From the NCBI GenBank assembly GCA_003641345.1, contig QNAD01000087.1, positions 1-7,947 on the forward strand: a stretch of 7,947 nucleotides of DNA, given 5' to 3'. Shown piece by piece: positions 1 through 6,426 of the stretch. How positions within the stretch are numbered: the stretch's first letter is position 1; each line of letters opens with the position of its first letter. Source of the DNA: Candidatus Zixiibacteriota bacterium. Lineage in GTDB: Bacteria > Zixibacteria > MSB-5A5 > GN15 > FEB-12. The position numbers and the translations under genes are program-made. The notes below the pieces were generated by a model. It saw only the letters and a program-made list of their open reading frames with translations, made no database searches and was not told the origin of the DNA.

Positions 1-1
1 T

Positions 2-844
2 GCTTTATTAGTATTGGCAAAACTAAATGAACCAACTACTTTAATTGGTTCTGTCGGAAATGATTTTAGAGATAAATTTATTGCAGACTTAAATAAATTT
101 GGAATCAATCATCACATTACAGACTCTGAAGAAACCGGCGGTTTTTCTTTGATTTATTACGATGATTACGGCAATCGGACTCTTGATCTTTTGGGAAGAG
201 CCAATGATATAAGCACACTCAATCCAGAACTTTACCAAAACTCCAAAGCTATTTTAATCGGTCCAATTTTAGGTGAAGTCTCTTTTGGTATGATTAAAGA
301 AATCAGAAAAAATTATGATGGGTTTTATTTTTGTGATCCGCAGGGATTGATTCGCAACGCCGATGAAAACAACAGAATTTATCATGAGATGATAGACCCG
401 TTAAAAAAGACACTGCGTGTCTTTGATGTGGTGAAACCGAATGAACTTGAAGGCAAAGTGATGACCGGTATTGATTGCCGTCAAGACCCATACCAAGCCG
501 CAAAAATAATTCATGAATGGGGAATGAAGATTGTAATTGTGACTCTTGCGGAACTTGGTTCAGTTATATATGATGGCAAAGAATTTATTGATATTCCGCC
601 GTTTGAAACTGAAAATGCGGTCGATGCTACCGGGTGCGGAGATACCTACATGGCTGGTTTTACTTTCGAATATCTGAAAACAAAAGATTTGCGAAAAGCA
701 GGTTGTTTTGCATCGTGCACTTCGTCGATAATGATAGAAAACACCGGACCTGATTTTGAAATGACGGAAGATATGATTCGCAACCGCCAGGAACAACTGC
801 TCGCTAAAACTGATTATAAAGTAAAAGTAGCAGTAAACCAATAA
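2..844 (+). CDS. PfkB-family carbohydrate kinase, 5'-truncated
   Basis: This is an ATP-dependent kinase of the ribokinase/PfkB fold, phosphorylating a sugar, nucleoside or polyol that the sequence does not identify. The frame is open to the window edge; reading from base 2 gives 280 codons, and the first visible residues (ALLVLAKLNEPTTLIGSVGND) are the family segment that follows the N-terminal sugar-binding GG/N motif, so roughly 30-40 residues are missing. The TTG at 14 is therefore not taken as the start. The C-terminal PfkB signature is present as DATGCGDTY (bases 623-649), with the catalytic Asp at 641-643 and Cys where most members have Ala (GAGD). VVKPNE (about 433-450) matches the conserved KPNxxE segment. 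An acidic DPQGLIR motif lies near 337-357. The gene ends in TAA and is convergent with tetR. Family assignment is secure; substrate is unknown. Confidence 0.88.
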   Translation, partial: ALLVLAKLNEPTTLIGSVGNDFRDKFIADLNKFGINHHITDSEETGGFSLIYYDDYGNRTLDLLGRANDISTLNPELYQNSKAILIGPILGEVSFGMIKEIRKNYDGFYFCDPQGLIRNADENNRIYHEMIDPLKKTLRVFDVVKPNELEGKVMTGIDCRQDPYQAAKIIHEWGMKIVIVTLAELGSVIYDGKEFIDIPPFETENAVDATGCGDTYMAGFTFEYLKTKDLRKAGCFASCTSSIMIENTGPDFEMTEDMIRNRQEQLLAKTDYKVKVAVNQ

Positions 845-898
845 ATTTGGCACGGCTGAGTTCCACCCCAGCTGAGTTGTTGCTGTTTTTGATATTGG

Positions 899-918
899 GG
901 CAGACGAGGGCGTCTGCC
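899..918. repeat. Perfect 8-bp GC-rich inverted repeat (hairpin)
   Basis: GGCAGACG (899-906) and CGTCTGCC (911-918) are exact reverse complements around an AGGG loop. There is no immediate T-run on either side, so it is not a standard intrinsic terminator, though it could act as a boundary between the two convergent transcripts or be part of a dispersed repeat. Confidence 0.65.
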
Positions 919-924
919 GCCCAC

Positions 925-970
925 GTAAATCTTTTTGGTGGCAACCTAAAATTTATTTGGGGTTGAAATT
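925..970. repeat. 46-bp direct repeat, copy 1
   Basis: The unit starts GTAAATCTTTT and ends GGGGTTGAAATT. It matches copy 2 (990-1035) at 43 of 46 positions by eye, offset by 65 bp. Inside it, CAACCTAAAAT (942-952) and ATTTGGGGTTG (955-965) are imperfectly complementary, giving a possible hairpin. Confidence 0.8.
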
Positions 971-989
971 TGACCTTGCTACTTGACCG

Positions 990-1035
990 GTAAATCTTTT
1001 GGGTGGCAACCTCAAATTTATTTGGGGTTGAGATT
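990..1035. repeat. 46-bp direct repeat, copy 2
   Basis: Second copy of the unit at 925-970, with three substitutions. The internal arms CAACCTCAAAT (1007-1017) and ATTTGGGGTTG (1020-1030) pair fully apart from one T opposite G, which pairs as G-U in RNA when read on the + strand. One of the differences between copies (A to C at 1013) restores pairing lost in copy 1. Nineteen bases separate the copies. Confidence 0.8.
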
Positions 1036-1050
1036 CGTCGGCTTTGCCTA

Positions 1051-1695
1051 CTACGCTTTTATTCCATCGAATAAAAAGGATATAAAATATCCATCAAAAT
1101 TATCAAAATTATTTACACCATGCTCTAAAGAACTTATTAGCCCGTGCAGAAAATTCATAAGAAAATATAATGTCATTTCATATGGATAATCGTTTCGTAT
1201 TTCACCAGTTTCCGTTCCTCGTTTAATTATATTTTCAAGATAATTTTGAATATGCCTGTCAATTTCAAGTCCTTCCAGTAAAACTCCGGCGTGATCTAAG
1301 GCATAGGTTGAGAACAAATAAAATTGGTGTTCAATCGGATTTGTTTTAAAATATTGAGATAATGAATGATATAGATATGAAATTCTATTTTTCACTAAAA
1401 CAGCTTGCTCTTTTTTTCTGATACTGTCAACTAATAGCTCGAGGTCATTATCGAAAAGTAGGATGGTGAATTCTAAAAGATGAGTTTTGGATGGGAAATA
1501 CTGAAAGAAAGACCCTTTGGAAATCCCTGCTTCGCGACAAAAGGAATCTATAGCCAGTCCATCATATCCGAATTTCCCAAAGAGCCGCAGGCTTTTTATA
1601 TATATCCTCTCTTTTTTTTCTGATTCAAGGCGTCGAAAAGTATCGGTGACAACTTTTCTTCTAACTAATTCTACGATAAGGTTTTCGTTGATCAT
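1051..1695 (-). CDS. TetR/AcrR-family transcriptional repressor
   Basis: A 214-residue cytoplasmic DNA-binding regulator, normal in length for TetR family. The N-terminal domain is typical: helix 1 around residues 26-40 (EKKERIYIKSLRLFGKFGYDG) and a helix-turn-helix at about 48-68 reading IDSFCREAGISKGSFFQYF, followed by the usual PSKTHLL. The remaining residues form the helical ligand-binding and dimerisation domain, which is too variable to name a ligand. The ATG at 1695 has a GGAG ribosome site (1705-1708 on this strand) nine bases upstream, and no better internal ATG precedes the HTH. A TGAC-N6-GTCA palindrome lies 16 bp upstream of the start, consistent with autorepression. The gene is divergent from the inositol-phosphate synthase and has no efflux pump next to it in this window, so its target is not obvious. 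Confidence 0.9.
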   Translation of the reverse strand: MINENLIVELVRRKVVTDTFRRLESEKKERIYIKSLRLFGKFGYDGLAIDSFCREAGISKGSFFQYFPSKTHLLEFTILLFDNDLELLVDSIRKKEQAVLVKNRISYLYHSLSQYFKTNPIEHQFYLFSTYALDHAGVLLEGLEIDRHIQNYLENIIKRGTETGEIRNDYPYEMTLYFLMNFLHGLISSLEHGVNNFDNFDGYFISFLFDGIKA

Positions 1696-1710
1696 TGTTA
1701 TTTACTCCAA

Positions 1711-1726
1711 ATGACTAAATGGTCAT
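1711..1726. promoter_or_regulatory. Candidate TetR-type operator
   Basis: ATGAC (1711-1715) and GTCAT (1722-1726) are exact reverse complements with a 6-bp AT-rich spacer; within the spacer the outer A/T pair (1717 and 1720) is also symmetric. The size and TGAC...GTCA form are typical of TetR-family half-sites. It lies between the tetR ribosome site and its candidate promoter, where binding would block tetR transcription. That the adjacent TetR protein binds it is inference. Confidence 0.55.
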
Positions 1727-1739
1727 ATATGCTATACTA

Positions 1740-1768
1740 AATATATATAATATTAAATTAAATTGCAA
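1740..1768 (-). promoter_or_regulatory. Candidate tetR promoter
   Basis: On the minus strand, TTGCAA (1768-1763) and TATATT (1745-1740) are separated by 17 bp and match sigma-70 boxes at 4/6 and 5/6 positions. Transcription would begin near 1733, placing the palindrome at 1711-1726 just downstream. The region is almost pure A/T, so such matches arise easily by chance. Confidence 0.3.
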
Positions 1769-1775
1769 TATAATA

Positions 1776-1804
1776 TTGACCTTATGTTAAAAGTATTGTT
1801 TACT
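1776..1804 (+). promoter_or_regulatory. Candidate promoter for inositol-phosphate synthase
   Basis: TTGACC (1776-1781), a 17-bp spacer and TTTACT (1799-1804) resemble a sigma-70 promoter with a good -35 and a weak -10. It lies about 50 bp upstream of the synthase ATG and overlaps the palindrome at 1798-1813. Another -10-like hexamer, TATAAG, occurs just downstream without a good -35. Confidence 0.3.
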
Positions 1805-1813
1805 TGGATAAAC
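1798..1813. promoter_or_regulatory. Palindrome upstream of inositol-phosphate synthase
   Basis: GTTTA (1798-1802) and TAAAC (1809-1813) are exact inverted repeats around CTTGGA; pairing continues outward for two more positions after one mismatch. It sits across the candidate -10 and 41 bp before the start codon, a normal place for a repressor site. Its half-site differs from the TGAC palindrome next to tetR, so a different regulator or no regulator may use it. Confidence 0.35.
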
Positions 1814-1854
1814 TATAAGAAATTTAATTAACTTTAATTAAAAAGGAATTTAAT

Positions 1855-3060
1855 ATGGGTAAAGTAAGAGTTGCTATTATTGGTGTAGGTAACTGTGCCT
1901 CATCATTAGTACAGGGTGTTGAATATTATAAAAAGGCAAAAGATGATGATTTTGTGCCTGGTTTGATGCACGTCAATCTGGGCGGTTATCACATTCGTGA
2001 CATTGAATTTTCAGCTGCAATTGATATTGATAAAAACAAAGTAGGTAAAGATCTTTCCGAAGCAATTTTTACCAAGCCAAACAATACTTATACTTTTTCC
2101 AAAGTTCCCAAGCTCGGCGTTAAAGTTCAACGCGGTATGACCCACGACGGTTTGGGATATTATCTTTCACAGGTGATTGAGAAAGCTCCTGGCGATACAG
2201 TTGATATAGCTAAGCTTCTTAGAGACACCAAAACTGATGTGGTTATTAGTTATCTTCCGGTTGGCTCAGAAGAAGCCACAAAATGGTATGTGGAACAGAT
2301 TCTGGATGCTGGTTGTGGTTTTGTTAATTGCATTCCGGTTTTTATTGCCAGAGAACCTTATTGGCAGAAACGTTTTGAAGAACGCGGTTTACCGGTTATT
2401 GGCGATGATATTAAATCTCAGGTTGGTGCTACAATCGCTCATAGAGTTTTTACCCGTTTATTCATTGAACGTGGTGTTCGTTTGGAACGTACCTCCCAAC
2501 TTAATGTTGGAGGAAATACTGATTTCTTGAATATGTTGGAACGTTCCCGTTTGGAATCAAAGAAGATTTCCAAAACCAATGCGGTAACATCGCAGTTGGA
2601 TTATGATATAGGTCCTGGCAATGTTCATATTGGTCCCTCTGATTATGTCGAATGGCTTTCAGATCGCAAATGGGCATATATTCGTATGGAAGGGCGTACC
2701 TTTGGTGATGTGCCATTGAATGTGGAGATGAAAATGGAAGTTTGGGACAGCCCGAACTCAGCCGGCGTGGTTATTGATTCTCTTCGCTGTTGTAAACTTG
2801 CTTTAGATAATGGTCTTTCTGGTGCCATTATTGAACCTTCATCATATTTCAAAAAATCTCCTCCGGTTCAATATACCGATGATGAAGCCAGGAAGATGAC
2901 GGAAGAGTTTATTACCAAGTATGGCTGGAAGACCACTAAAGCCAAAAAAACAACTAGCAAAGTTAAAACTACCGCCAAAAGCTCAAAATCGGCTAAAACT
3001 ACTTCGAAAAAAACTAAAGTTAAAACAACCAAAAAACGGGTTGTTAAGAAAAAAAAATAA
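1855..3060 (+). CDS. ino1: Myo-inositol-1-phosphate synthase with basic C-terminal tail
   Basis: This NAD-dependent enzyme cyclises glucose 6-phosphate to 1L-myo-inositol 1-phosphate, the entry step to inositol phospholipids and other inositol compounds. The core (residues 1-358) is close in length and motifs to the short actinobacterial/archaeal type: nucleotide-binding [12 protein letters not shown] (10-21), SYLPVGSEE (132-140), [11 protein letters not shown] (183-193), LNVGGN (216-221), the active-site lysine segment ESKKISK (234-240) and DSPNSAG (298-304). All expected motifs are intact. Residues 359-401 are an added tail with 19 Lys, 1 Arg and many Thr/Ser/Ala, absent from typical members as far as I recall and resembling histone H1-like bacterial tails. 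The ATG has an AAGGAA ribosome site (1843-1848). The gene is monocistronic, divergent from tetR, and ends at a strong terminator. The synthase call is very firm; the tail's role is unknown. Confidence 0.97.
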   Translation: MGKVRVAIIGVGNCASSLVQGVEYYKKAKDDDFVPGLMHVNLGGYHIRDIEFSAAIDIDKNKVGKDLSEAIFTKPNNTYTFSKVPKLGVKVQRGMTHDGLGYYLSQVIEKAPGDTVDIAKLLRDTKTDVVISYLPVGSEEATKWYVEQILDAGCGFVNCIPVFIAREPYWQKRFEERGLPVIGDDIKSQVGATIAHRVFTRLFIERGVRLERTSQLNVGGNTDFLNMLERSRLESKKISKTNAVTSQLDYDIGPGNVHIGPSDYVEWLSDRKWAYIRMEGRTFGDVPLNVEMKMEVWDSPNSAGVVIDSLRCCKLALDNGLSGAIIEPSSYFKKSPPVQYTDDEARKMTEEFITKYGWKTTKAKKTTSKVKTTAKSSKSAKTTSKKTKVKTTKKRVVKKKK

Positions 3061-3087
3061 GACAGTAGATTAATTTATCATAATTTT

Positions 3088-3118
3088 AACCGGTGATTGA
3101 ATAAATCACCGGTTTTTT
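3088..3118 (+). terminator. Rho-independent terminator after inositol-phosphate synthase
   Basis: AACCGGTGATT (3088-3098) and AATCACCGGTT (3104-3114) form a perfect 11-bp stem with a GAATA loop, and the stem end runs into six T residues (3113-3118). It lies 28 bp after the synthase stop codon and separates that gene from the following operon. Confidence 0.93.
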
Positions 3119-3156
3119 AATTGATTAAAATTACAAATCTGTTCTTCTTGAAAATT

Positions 3157-3804
3157 ATGAAAGCAAGAGTCGAAACAGCTAAGGATAATCCTTATTTTAT
3201 CACATTTGAAGGAATTGACGGATGTGGTAAATCTACTCATGCGATACTAACTTATGAATATTTATCAAGTTTTGGCTACAAAGTTAAACTTTTAAGAGAA
3301 CCTGGTTCAACGATTGTTGCTGAAAAAATCAGGGAAATTCTTCTCGATAAGAAAAACTCAATAACTGATACTACCGAACTTTTTTTGTATGAAGCGGCAA
3401 GGGCTGAGATATCCGGCAGGGAAATTACACCTTTGTTAAAAAAAGGGTATATAGTCTTATGCGATAGGTTTTATGATAGTACTACCGCTTATCAGGGTTA
3501 TGGGCGGAAATTAGATGTTAAAATGGTGCGTTCCCTTCATAGAGTAGCAACCGGAAAGTTAATCCCAAATCTTACGTTACTTTTTGATGTAGATTTGGAA
3601 GTTGCTTTATCAAGAGGGAAAAAAAATAAAGACCGTTTAGAATTACAATCGAAGCAGTTTTTCAATCGAGTCCGTAAAGGATTCTTGGAAGTTGCCCGTA
3701 AAGAGAGAAGACGTATCAAAATTATTGATGCTTCCGGTTCTTTAGAAGATGTATTTGCCAGTGTTAAGAAGATTTTGATTAAGAAATTAAATATCAATGA
3801 ATAG
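3157..3804 (+). CDS. tmk: Thymidylate kinase
   Basis: Phosphorylates dTMP to dTDP with ATP, an essential cytoplasmic step in dTTP synthesis. From the ATG at 3157 the protein has 215 residues, normal for the family. The P-loop is FEGIDGCGKST (17-27), followed by REPGS (47-51), the DRF motif at 103-105 in LCDRFYDSTTAYQGYG, and a basic lid segment SRGKKNKDR (142-150). The P-loop lacks the Arg of eukaryotic-type enzymes while the lid is basic, as in the E. coli-type (type II) group. The frame stays open upstream to a TTG at 3121, but that lies immediately behind the terminator T-run and would add 12 non-conserved residues, so ATG 3157 is preferred; neither start has a clear ribosome site. It is first in the apparent six-gene operon and overlaps the protease gene by 8 bp. 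Confidence 0.95.
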   Translation: MKARVETAKDNPYFITFEGIDGCGKSTHAILTYEYLSSFGYKVKLLREPGSTIVAEKIREILLDKKNSITDTTELFLYEAARAEISGREITPLLKKGYIVLCDRFYDSTTAYQGYGRKLDVKMVRSLHRVATGKLIPNLTLLFDVDLEVALSRGKKNKDRLELQSKQFFNRVRKGFLEVARKERRRIKIIDASGSLEDVFASVKKILIKKLNINE

Positions 3805-5374
3805 TACTCCTCAGTTATTAAACAGAAAATCTTTATTACAATCTCTTTTCTTTGTTGTCATAATAATTTTAATTTCCGGACTAATGACTATTTATATTTT
3901 ATCTGATAAATCAATCAAAGAGGCATTTATATTTAATAATTTTGCACGAATTTTATTGAATCATTATTCAGAAAATCTTGATAGTGAGAAAGTAATTGAA
4001 TCTGCACGAGAGGCTATGTTTGCTGATTTAGATCGTTATTCCACTTACATAAAGTCAAATCGTTTTAAACAGATGGACGAAGAATTAACGGGTGGGTATT
4101 TTGGAATTGGTCTATCTGTTATTAACCATGATTCGGGGTTGATGGTAATGTCTGTTCGTGAGAATTCTCCTTCTTTCGAGGGAGGTCTTCTCTCTGGTGA
4201 TATTATTATGAAAGCTGACTCCATTGATTTAGCTGGACTTACCACCGCCCAAGCTTCAAGTCATCTTCGCGGTAAAGAAAATAGTTCTGTTCATTTAAAA
4301 ATATTCCGAAGTCAAAATAATTCTCAATTTGAAGTTGATATAATTCGTAGAAGAATTGAATTGATGCATATTCCATTTGCTGGTTTGACTTCTGACAGTA
4401 TAATTTATATTCGTTTGCTTGATTTTGATGCGGGTGCCTCGAATGATATTGAAAAAGCTTTGGATTCTTTGCTCAATTTGGATGATTTAAAGCCTGTTGG
4501 TATAGTTTTGGATCTTCGCAATAACCCCGGTGGGCTGTTTTCGGAAGCGTTCAAAGTAGCCAATCTTTTTTTAGATGATGGATTGCCTGTGGTAGGTACT
4601 AACGGTCGCTCGATTTGGGATTCTGAGAAGTTTATTTCAAACGGAAGAGATATTACTTCCGGTTTACCAATGAGTATTATTGTTGGACGAGGTTCAGCAT
4701 CTTCATCGGAAATAGTTGCTGGCACCTTAAAATATAATCATCGTGCAGTACTGGTTGGAGATACTACTTTTGGCAAGGGATTAGTACAGGGATTTGTTCG
4801 TTATCCGGAAGGTGACGGCATAAAACTGACCATCTCCCGTTATTTTTTCGGGGATGATGTTTATATTAATGAGTTTGATTCTACTTTGAATGAGATTGGC
4901 GAAGGTATCCCGCCTGATTATTATTTTTCTGATGAACTGGATAATAGTTTTATTTATGCCTTGGAAAGGTCATTGAATTTATTCCATTTTGCCAATCAAA
5001 ACCAGGATGAAATTATTAAAAACTTTCAAGCGGGTTTTCTCGATGATAGTTGGTTGGAACGATTTGCGATGTATCTTGAAGAAAAAGAATTTAAGTATGA
5101 ATCTGATCGGTCACAGATAATCTCACTGATAAAAGAAATTGCTGTTTTTGATAAAAACTCCAAAATATTTGTAGATGAGTGTGATAAGTTTTTGAAGTAT
5201 TCAATACAGATTGATAAAAAAGAATTATTTCTTCAAAAAGAATACCTTAAAAGAAGATTGGCTCAAATTGCATACGAAAGAAAATATGGGATTAATAAAT
5301 CTTATTCGGAAGTAATTATAAAGCATATGCCCATTGTTAAATATGCTACTAAGATTTTGAAAGATATTAATTAG
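3797..5374 (+). CDS. S41-family C-terminal processing protease, membrane-anchored
   Basis: A 525-residue Ctp/tail-specific serine protease that would act outside the cytoplasmic membrane on envelope proteins. Residues about 16-36 form one hydrophobic segment (signal anchor or uncleaved signal). A PDZ domain spans roughly 95-172, including GGYFGIGLSV and the SPSFEGGLLSGDII peptide-binding core. The S41 catalytic domain covers about 195-375, with VLDLRNNPGG (237-246), GRGSASSSEIVAG (297-309) and TFGKG (324-328). By spacing to known Ctp enzymes, the nucleophile is Ser302, the general base Lys327, with Gln331 as third residue (the same +25 and +29 spacing as in CtpB). About 150 C-terminal residues (about 376-525) are helical, Lys/Glu-rich and unassigned. 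The ATG lies inside the tmk end (8-bp overlap), and the TAG abuts the transporter start, so expression is probably coupled. Confidence 0.93.
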   Translation: MNSTPQLLNRKSLLQSLFFVVIIILISGLMTIYILSDKSIKEAFIFNNFARILLNHYSENLDSEKVIESAREAMFADLDRYSTYIKSNRFKQMDEELTGGYFGIGLSVINHDSGLMVMSVRENSPSFEGGLLSGDIIMKADSIDLAGLTTAQASSHLRGKENSSVHLKIFRSQNNSQFEVDIIRRRIELMHIPFAGLTSDSIIYIRLLDFDAGASNDIEKALDSLLNLDDLKPVGIVLDLRNNPGGLFSEAFKVANLFLDDGLPVVGTNGRSIWDSEKFISNGRDITSGLPMSIIVGRGSASSSEIVAGTLKYNHRAVLVGDTTFGKGLVQGFVRYPEGDGIKLTISRYFFGDDVYINEFDSTLNEIGEGIPPDYYFSDELDNSFIYALERSLNLFHFANQNQDEIIKNFQAGFLDDSWLERFAMYLEEKEFKYESDRSQIISLIKEIAVFDKNSKIFVDECDKFLKYSIQIDKKELFLQKEYLKRRLAQIAYERKYGINKSYSEVIIKHMPIVKYATKILKDIN

Positions 5375-6139
5375 ATGGATATTATTTTATACATCCTGTG
5401 TGGCTTGAGTGCAGGTTTACTTGCTGGATATTTAGGGCTTGGCGGTGGAATAGTTATGGTGCCTTACCTTACAATTGTCACCGGATTGGATTTTAAAACT
5501 GCCGTACCGGTTTCTGTCTCGGCTATTATGGTTAACTCTTTGGCTGCATCAAATGAATATCTTAAAAAAGGGATGGTTGATATTGAGATGGTAATCGTTC
5601 TCTCTTTGTTTATGGTAATTGGTAATATTACCGGAAGTAATCTCAGCCAGGTTATTCCATCTGATTTTATACGGTTAGTTTTTACTGTTCTTTTGATTTA
5701 TACTGCTCTTTCTCTTCTAAAAGATAAAAAAAAGAGCGAGCAAATTTCATTTTCTGATAACCGGATGAAAATGTTTTTTATTACGGTTGTGATATCTTTT
5801 TTTACAGGCATATTAGCCGGACTATTAGGAATTGGGGGAGGAGTTATTTTAGTTCCGGTTTTATATTTGGTGGTTGGTTTACCATTGACAACAGCCAGAG
5901 GAACATCATCGTTGATGGTTGGTTTTTCTGCAGCAGCAGCGGCGGCGGTTTATTTTCTTAACGGTATGATAGATTATATGGTTGTAGCTCCGGTTATAAC
6001 AGGGGTTGTAATTGGAGGTAAATTGGGTGGATATCTGGGAACTATTGCTAAACCGAAAGTTGTTAAAATTATTTTCGTTTGTGTGATGTTATATTTGGCT
6101 TTTAAACTTGGCTATGAACCATTAATGGAGATTTTATGA
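5375..6139 (+). CDS. TSUP (TauE/SafE) family membrane transporter
   Basis: A 254-residue inner-membrane protein of the TauE/SafE/YfcA family, whose characterised members move sulfite, sulfoacetate, thiosulfate and related anions. It shows the family's internal duplication: GYLGLGGGIVMVP (18-30) and GLLGIGGGVILVP (149-161), each at the end of the first helix of a four-helix half, giving about eight membrane segments with a charged cytoplasmic loop around 116-131 (KDKKKSEQ). The length is usual. The ATG follows the protease TAG with no gap, and the stop overlaps the next start as ATGA. Residues 186-191 are six Ala codons (three GCA, three GCG) within a membrane helix. The substrate cannot be deduced; no sulfur-metabolism genes are next to it here. 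Confidence 0.92.
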   Translation: MDIILYILCGLSAGLLAGYLGLGGGIVMVPYLTIVTGLDFKTAVPVSVSAIMVNSLAASNEYLKKGMVDIEMVIVLSLFMVIGNITGSNLSQVIPSDFIRLVFTVLLIYTALSLLKDKKKSEQISFSDNRMKMFFITVVISFFTGILAGLLGIGGGVILVPVLYLVVGLPLTTARGTSSLMVGFSAAAAAAVYFLNGMIDYMVVAPVITGVVIGGKLGGYLGTIAKPKVVKIIFVCVMLYLAFKLGYEPLMEIL

Positions 6140-6426
6140 AAGATTTATTATTTGATAACAATCTTTTAATAACATTTCAGAGATGGTTCTGGAGAATTAC
6201 TTTTATTTATTTTCTTATAAATACTTTGATATTAACTTTCAATCGATCTCTTGCCGGTGAAATAACTTTCTGGGGTATCATACTTCTTCTTCTGGGTACA
6301 TTAATCAAGTTAATTATTTTTATAATTAATTTTCAAAAAATAAAACTATACCGATTTTCTATTTTAAGCTATTTGCTCATTTTTATTTTGGCTTCAACAG
6401 TAATTTTAAAATATTGGATATTATGA
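6136..6426 (+). CDS. Small membrane protein, DUF1634-like, partner of TSUP transporter
   Basis: A 96-residue integral membrane protein with three predicted hydrophobic segments at about 20-36, 45-64 and 74-92. The layout, an amphipathic N-terminal segment, a short loop, then GIILLLLGTLIKL, a polar turn (QKIKLYRF) and a last helix, resembles the small DUF1634 proteins that are commonly encoded directly after TSUP transporters. I recognise this by pattern, not by a search. The gene has a GGAG ribosome site (6127-6130) five bases before ATG and shares ATGA with the transporter stop, so the two are translationally coupled; its end shares ATGA with the phosphatase gene. A role as an accessory subunit of the transporter is inferred from this arrangement. 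The gene is certainly real by context; the family name is moderately supported. Confidence 0.72.
   Translation: MKDLLFDNNLLITFQRWFWRITFIYFLINTLILTFNRSLAGEITFWGIILLLLGTLIKLIIFIINFQKIKLYRFSILSYLLIFILASTVILKYWIL

Larger units (their letters stand above)
845..1050. other. Non-coding convergent intergenic region with repeats
   Basis: About 206 bp separate the convergent kinase and tetR genes. The region is richer in G and C than its flanks and carries several repeated or self-complementary elements: GCTGAGTT twice (855-862 and 871-878), CCCCA (866-870) facing TGGGG (896-900), a perfect 8-bp hairpin at 899-918, and two 46-bp near-copies at 925-970 and 990-1035. No convincing gene is seen. The overall look is of a dispersed intergenic repeat, comparable in position to REP/BIME elements between convergent genes; that comparison is inference. 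Confidence 0.6.

Noticed and set aside
560..853. Minus-strand open frame of 97 codons
   Set aside because: It lies fully antisense to the well-conserved PfkB kinase 3' region and has no family features.
869..890. Possible kinase terminator: CAGC, 9-base loop, GCTG, five T
   Set aside because: The stem is only four base pairs; too weak to call, although some end signal for the kinase transcript is expected in this area.
925..1035. Possible CRISPR array
   Set aside because: Only two imperfect copies, 46 bp long with a 19-bp gap, no further repeats and no cas genes; a tandem duplicated intergenic element fits better.
983..1189. Plus-strand open frame of 68 codons across the repeat and tetR 3' end
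   Set aside because: Its first part is translated repeat copy 2 and the rest is antisense to tetR; no ribosome site and no protein-like pattern.
1823..1841. Tandem TTTAATTAA direct repeat before the synthase ribosome site
   Set aside because: Short and in very AT-rich DNA; likely to occur by chance and no known binding pattern.
3121..3156. TTG start for thymidylate kinase
   Set aside because: It begins just behind the terminator T-run, lacks a ribosome site and adds residues not typical of the family; ATG at 3157 gives the usual length.
5930..5947. Six-codon Ala repeat in the transporter (GCA x3, GCG x3)
   Set aside because: A short trinucleotide run encoding a small-residue stretch in a membrane helix, which is common in this family; no evidence of a phase-variable switch because length change would keep frame.
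6414..6422. TTG start for the HAD phosphatase
   Set aside because: The ATG at 6423 forms a standard ATGA overlap with the upstream stop and places motif I at the usual distance from the N-terminus.
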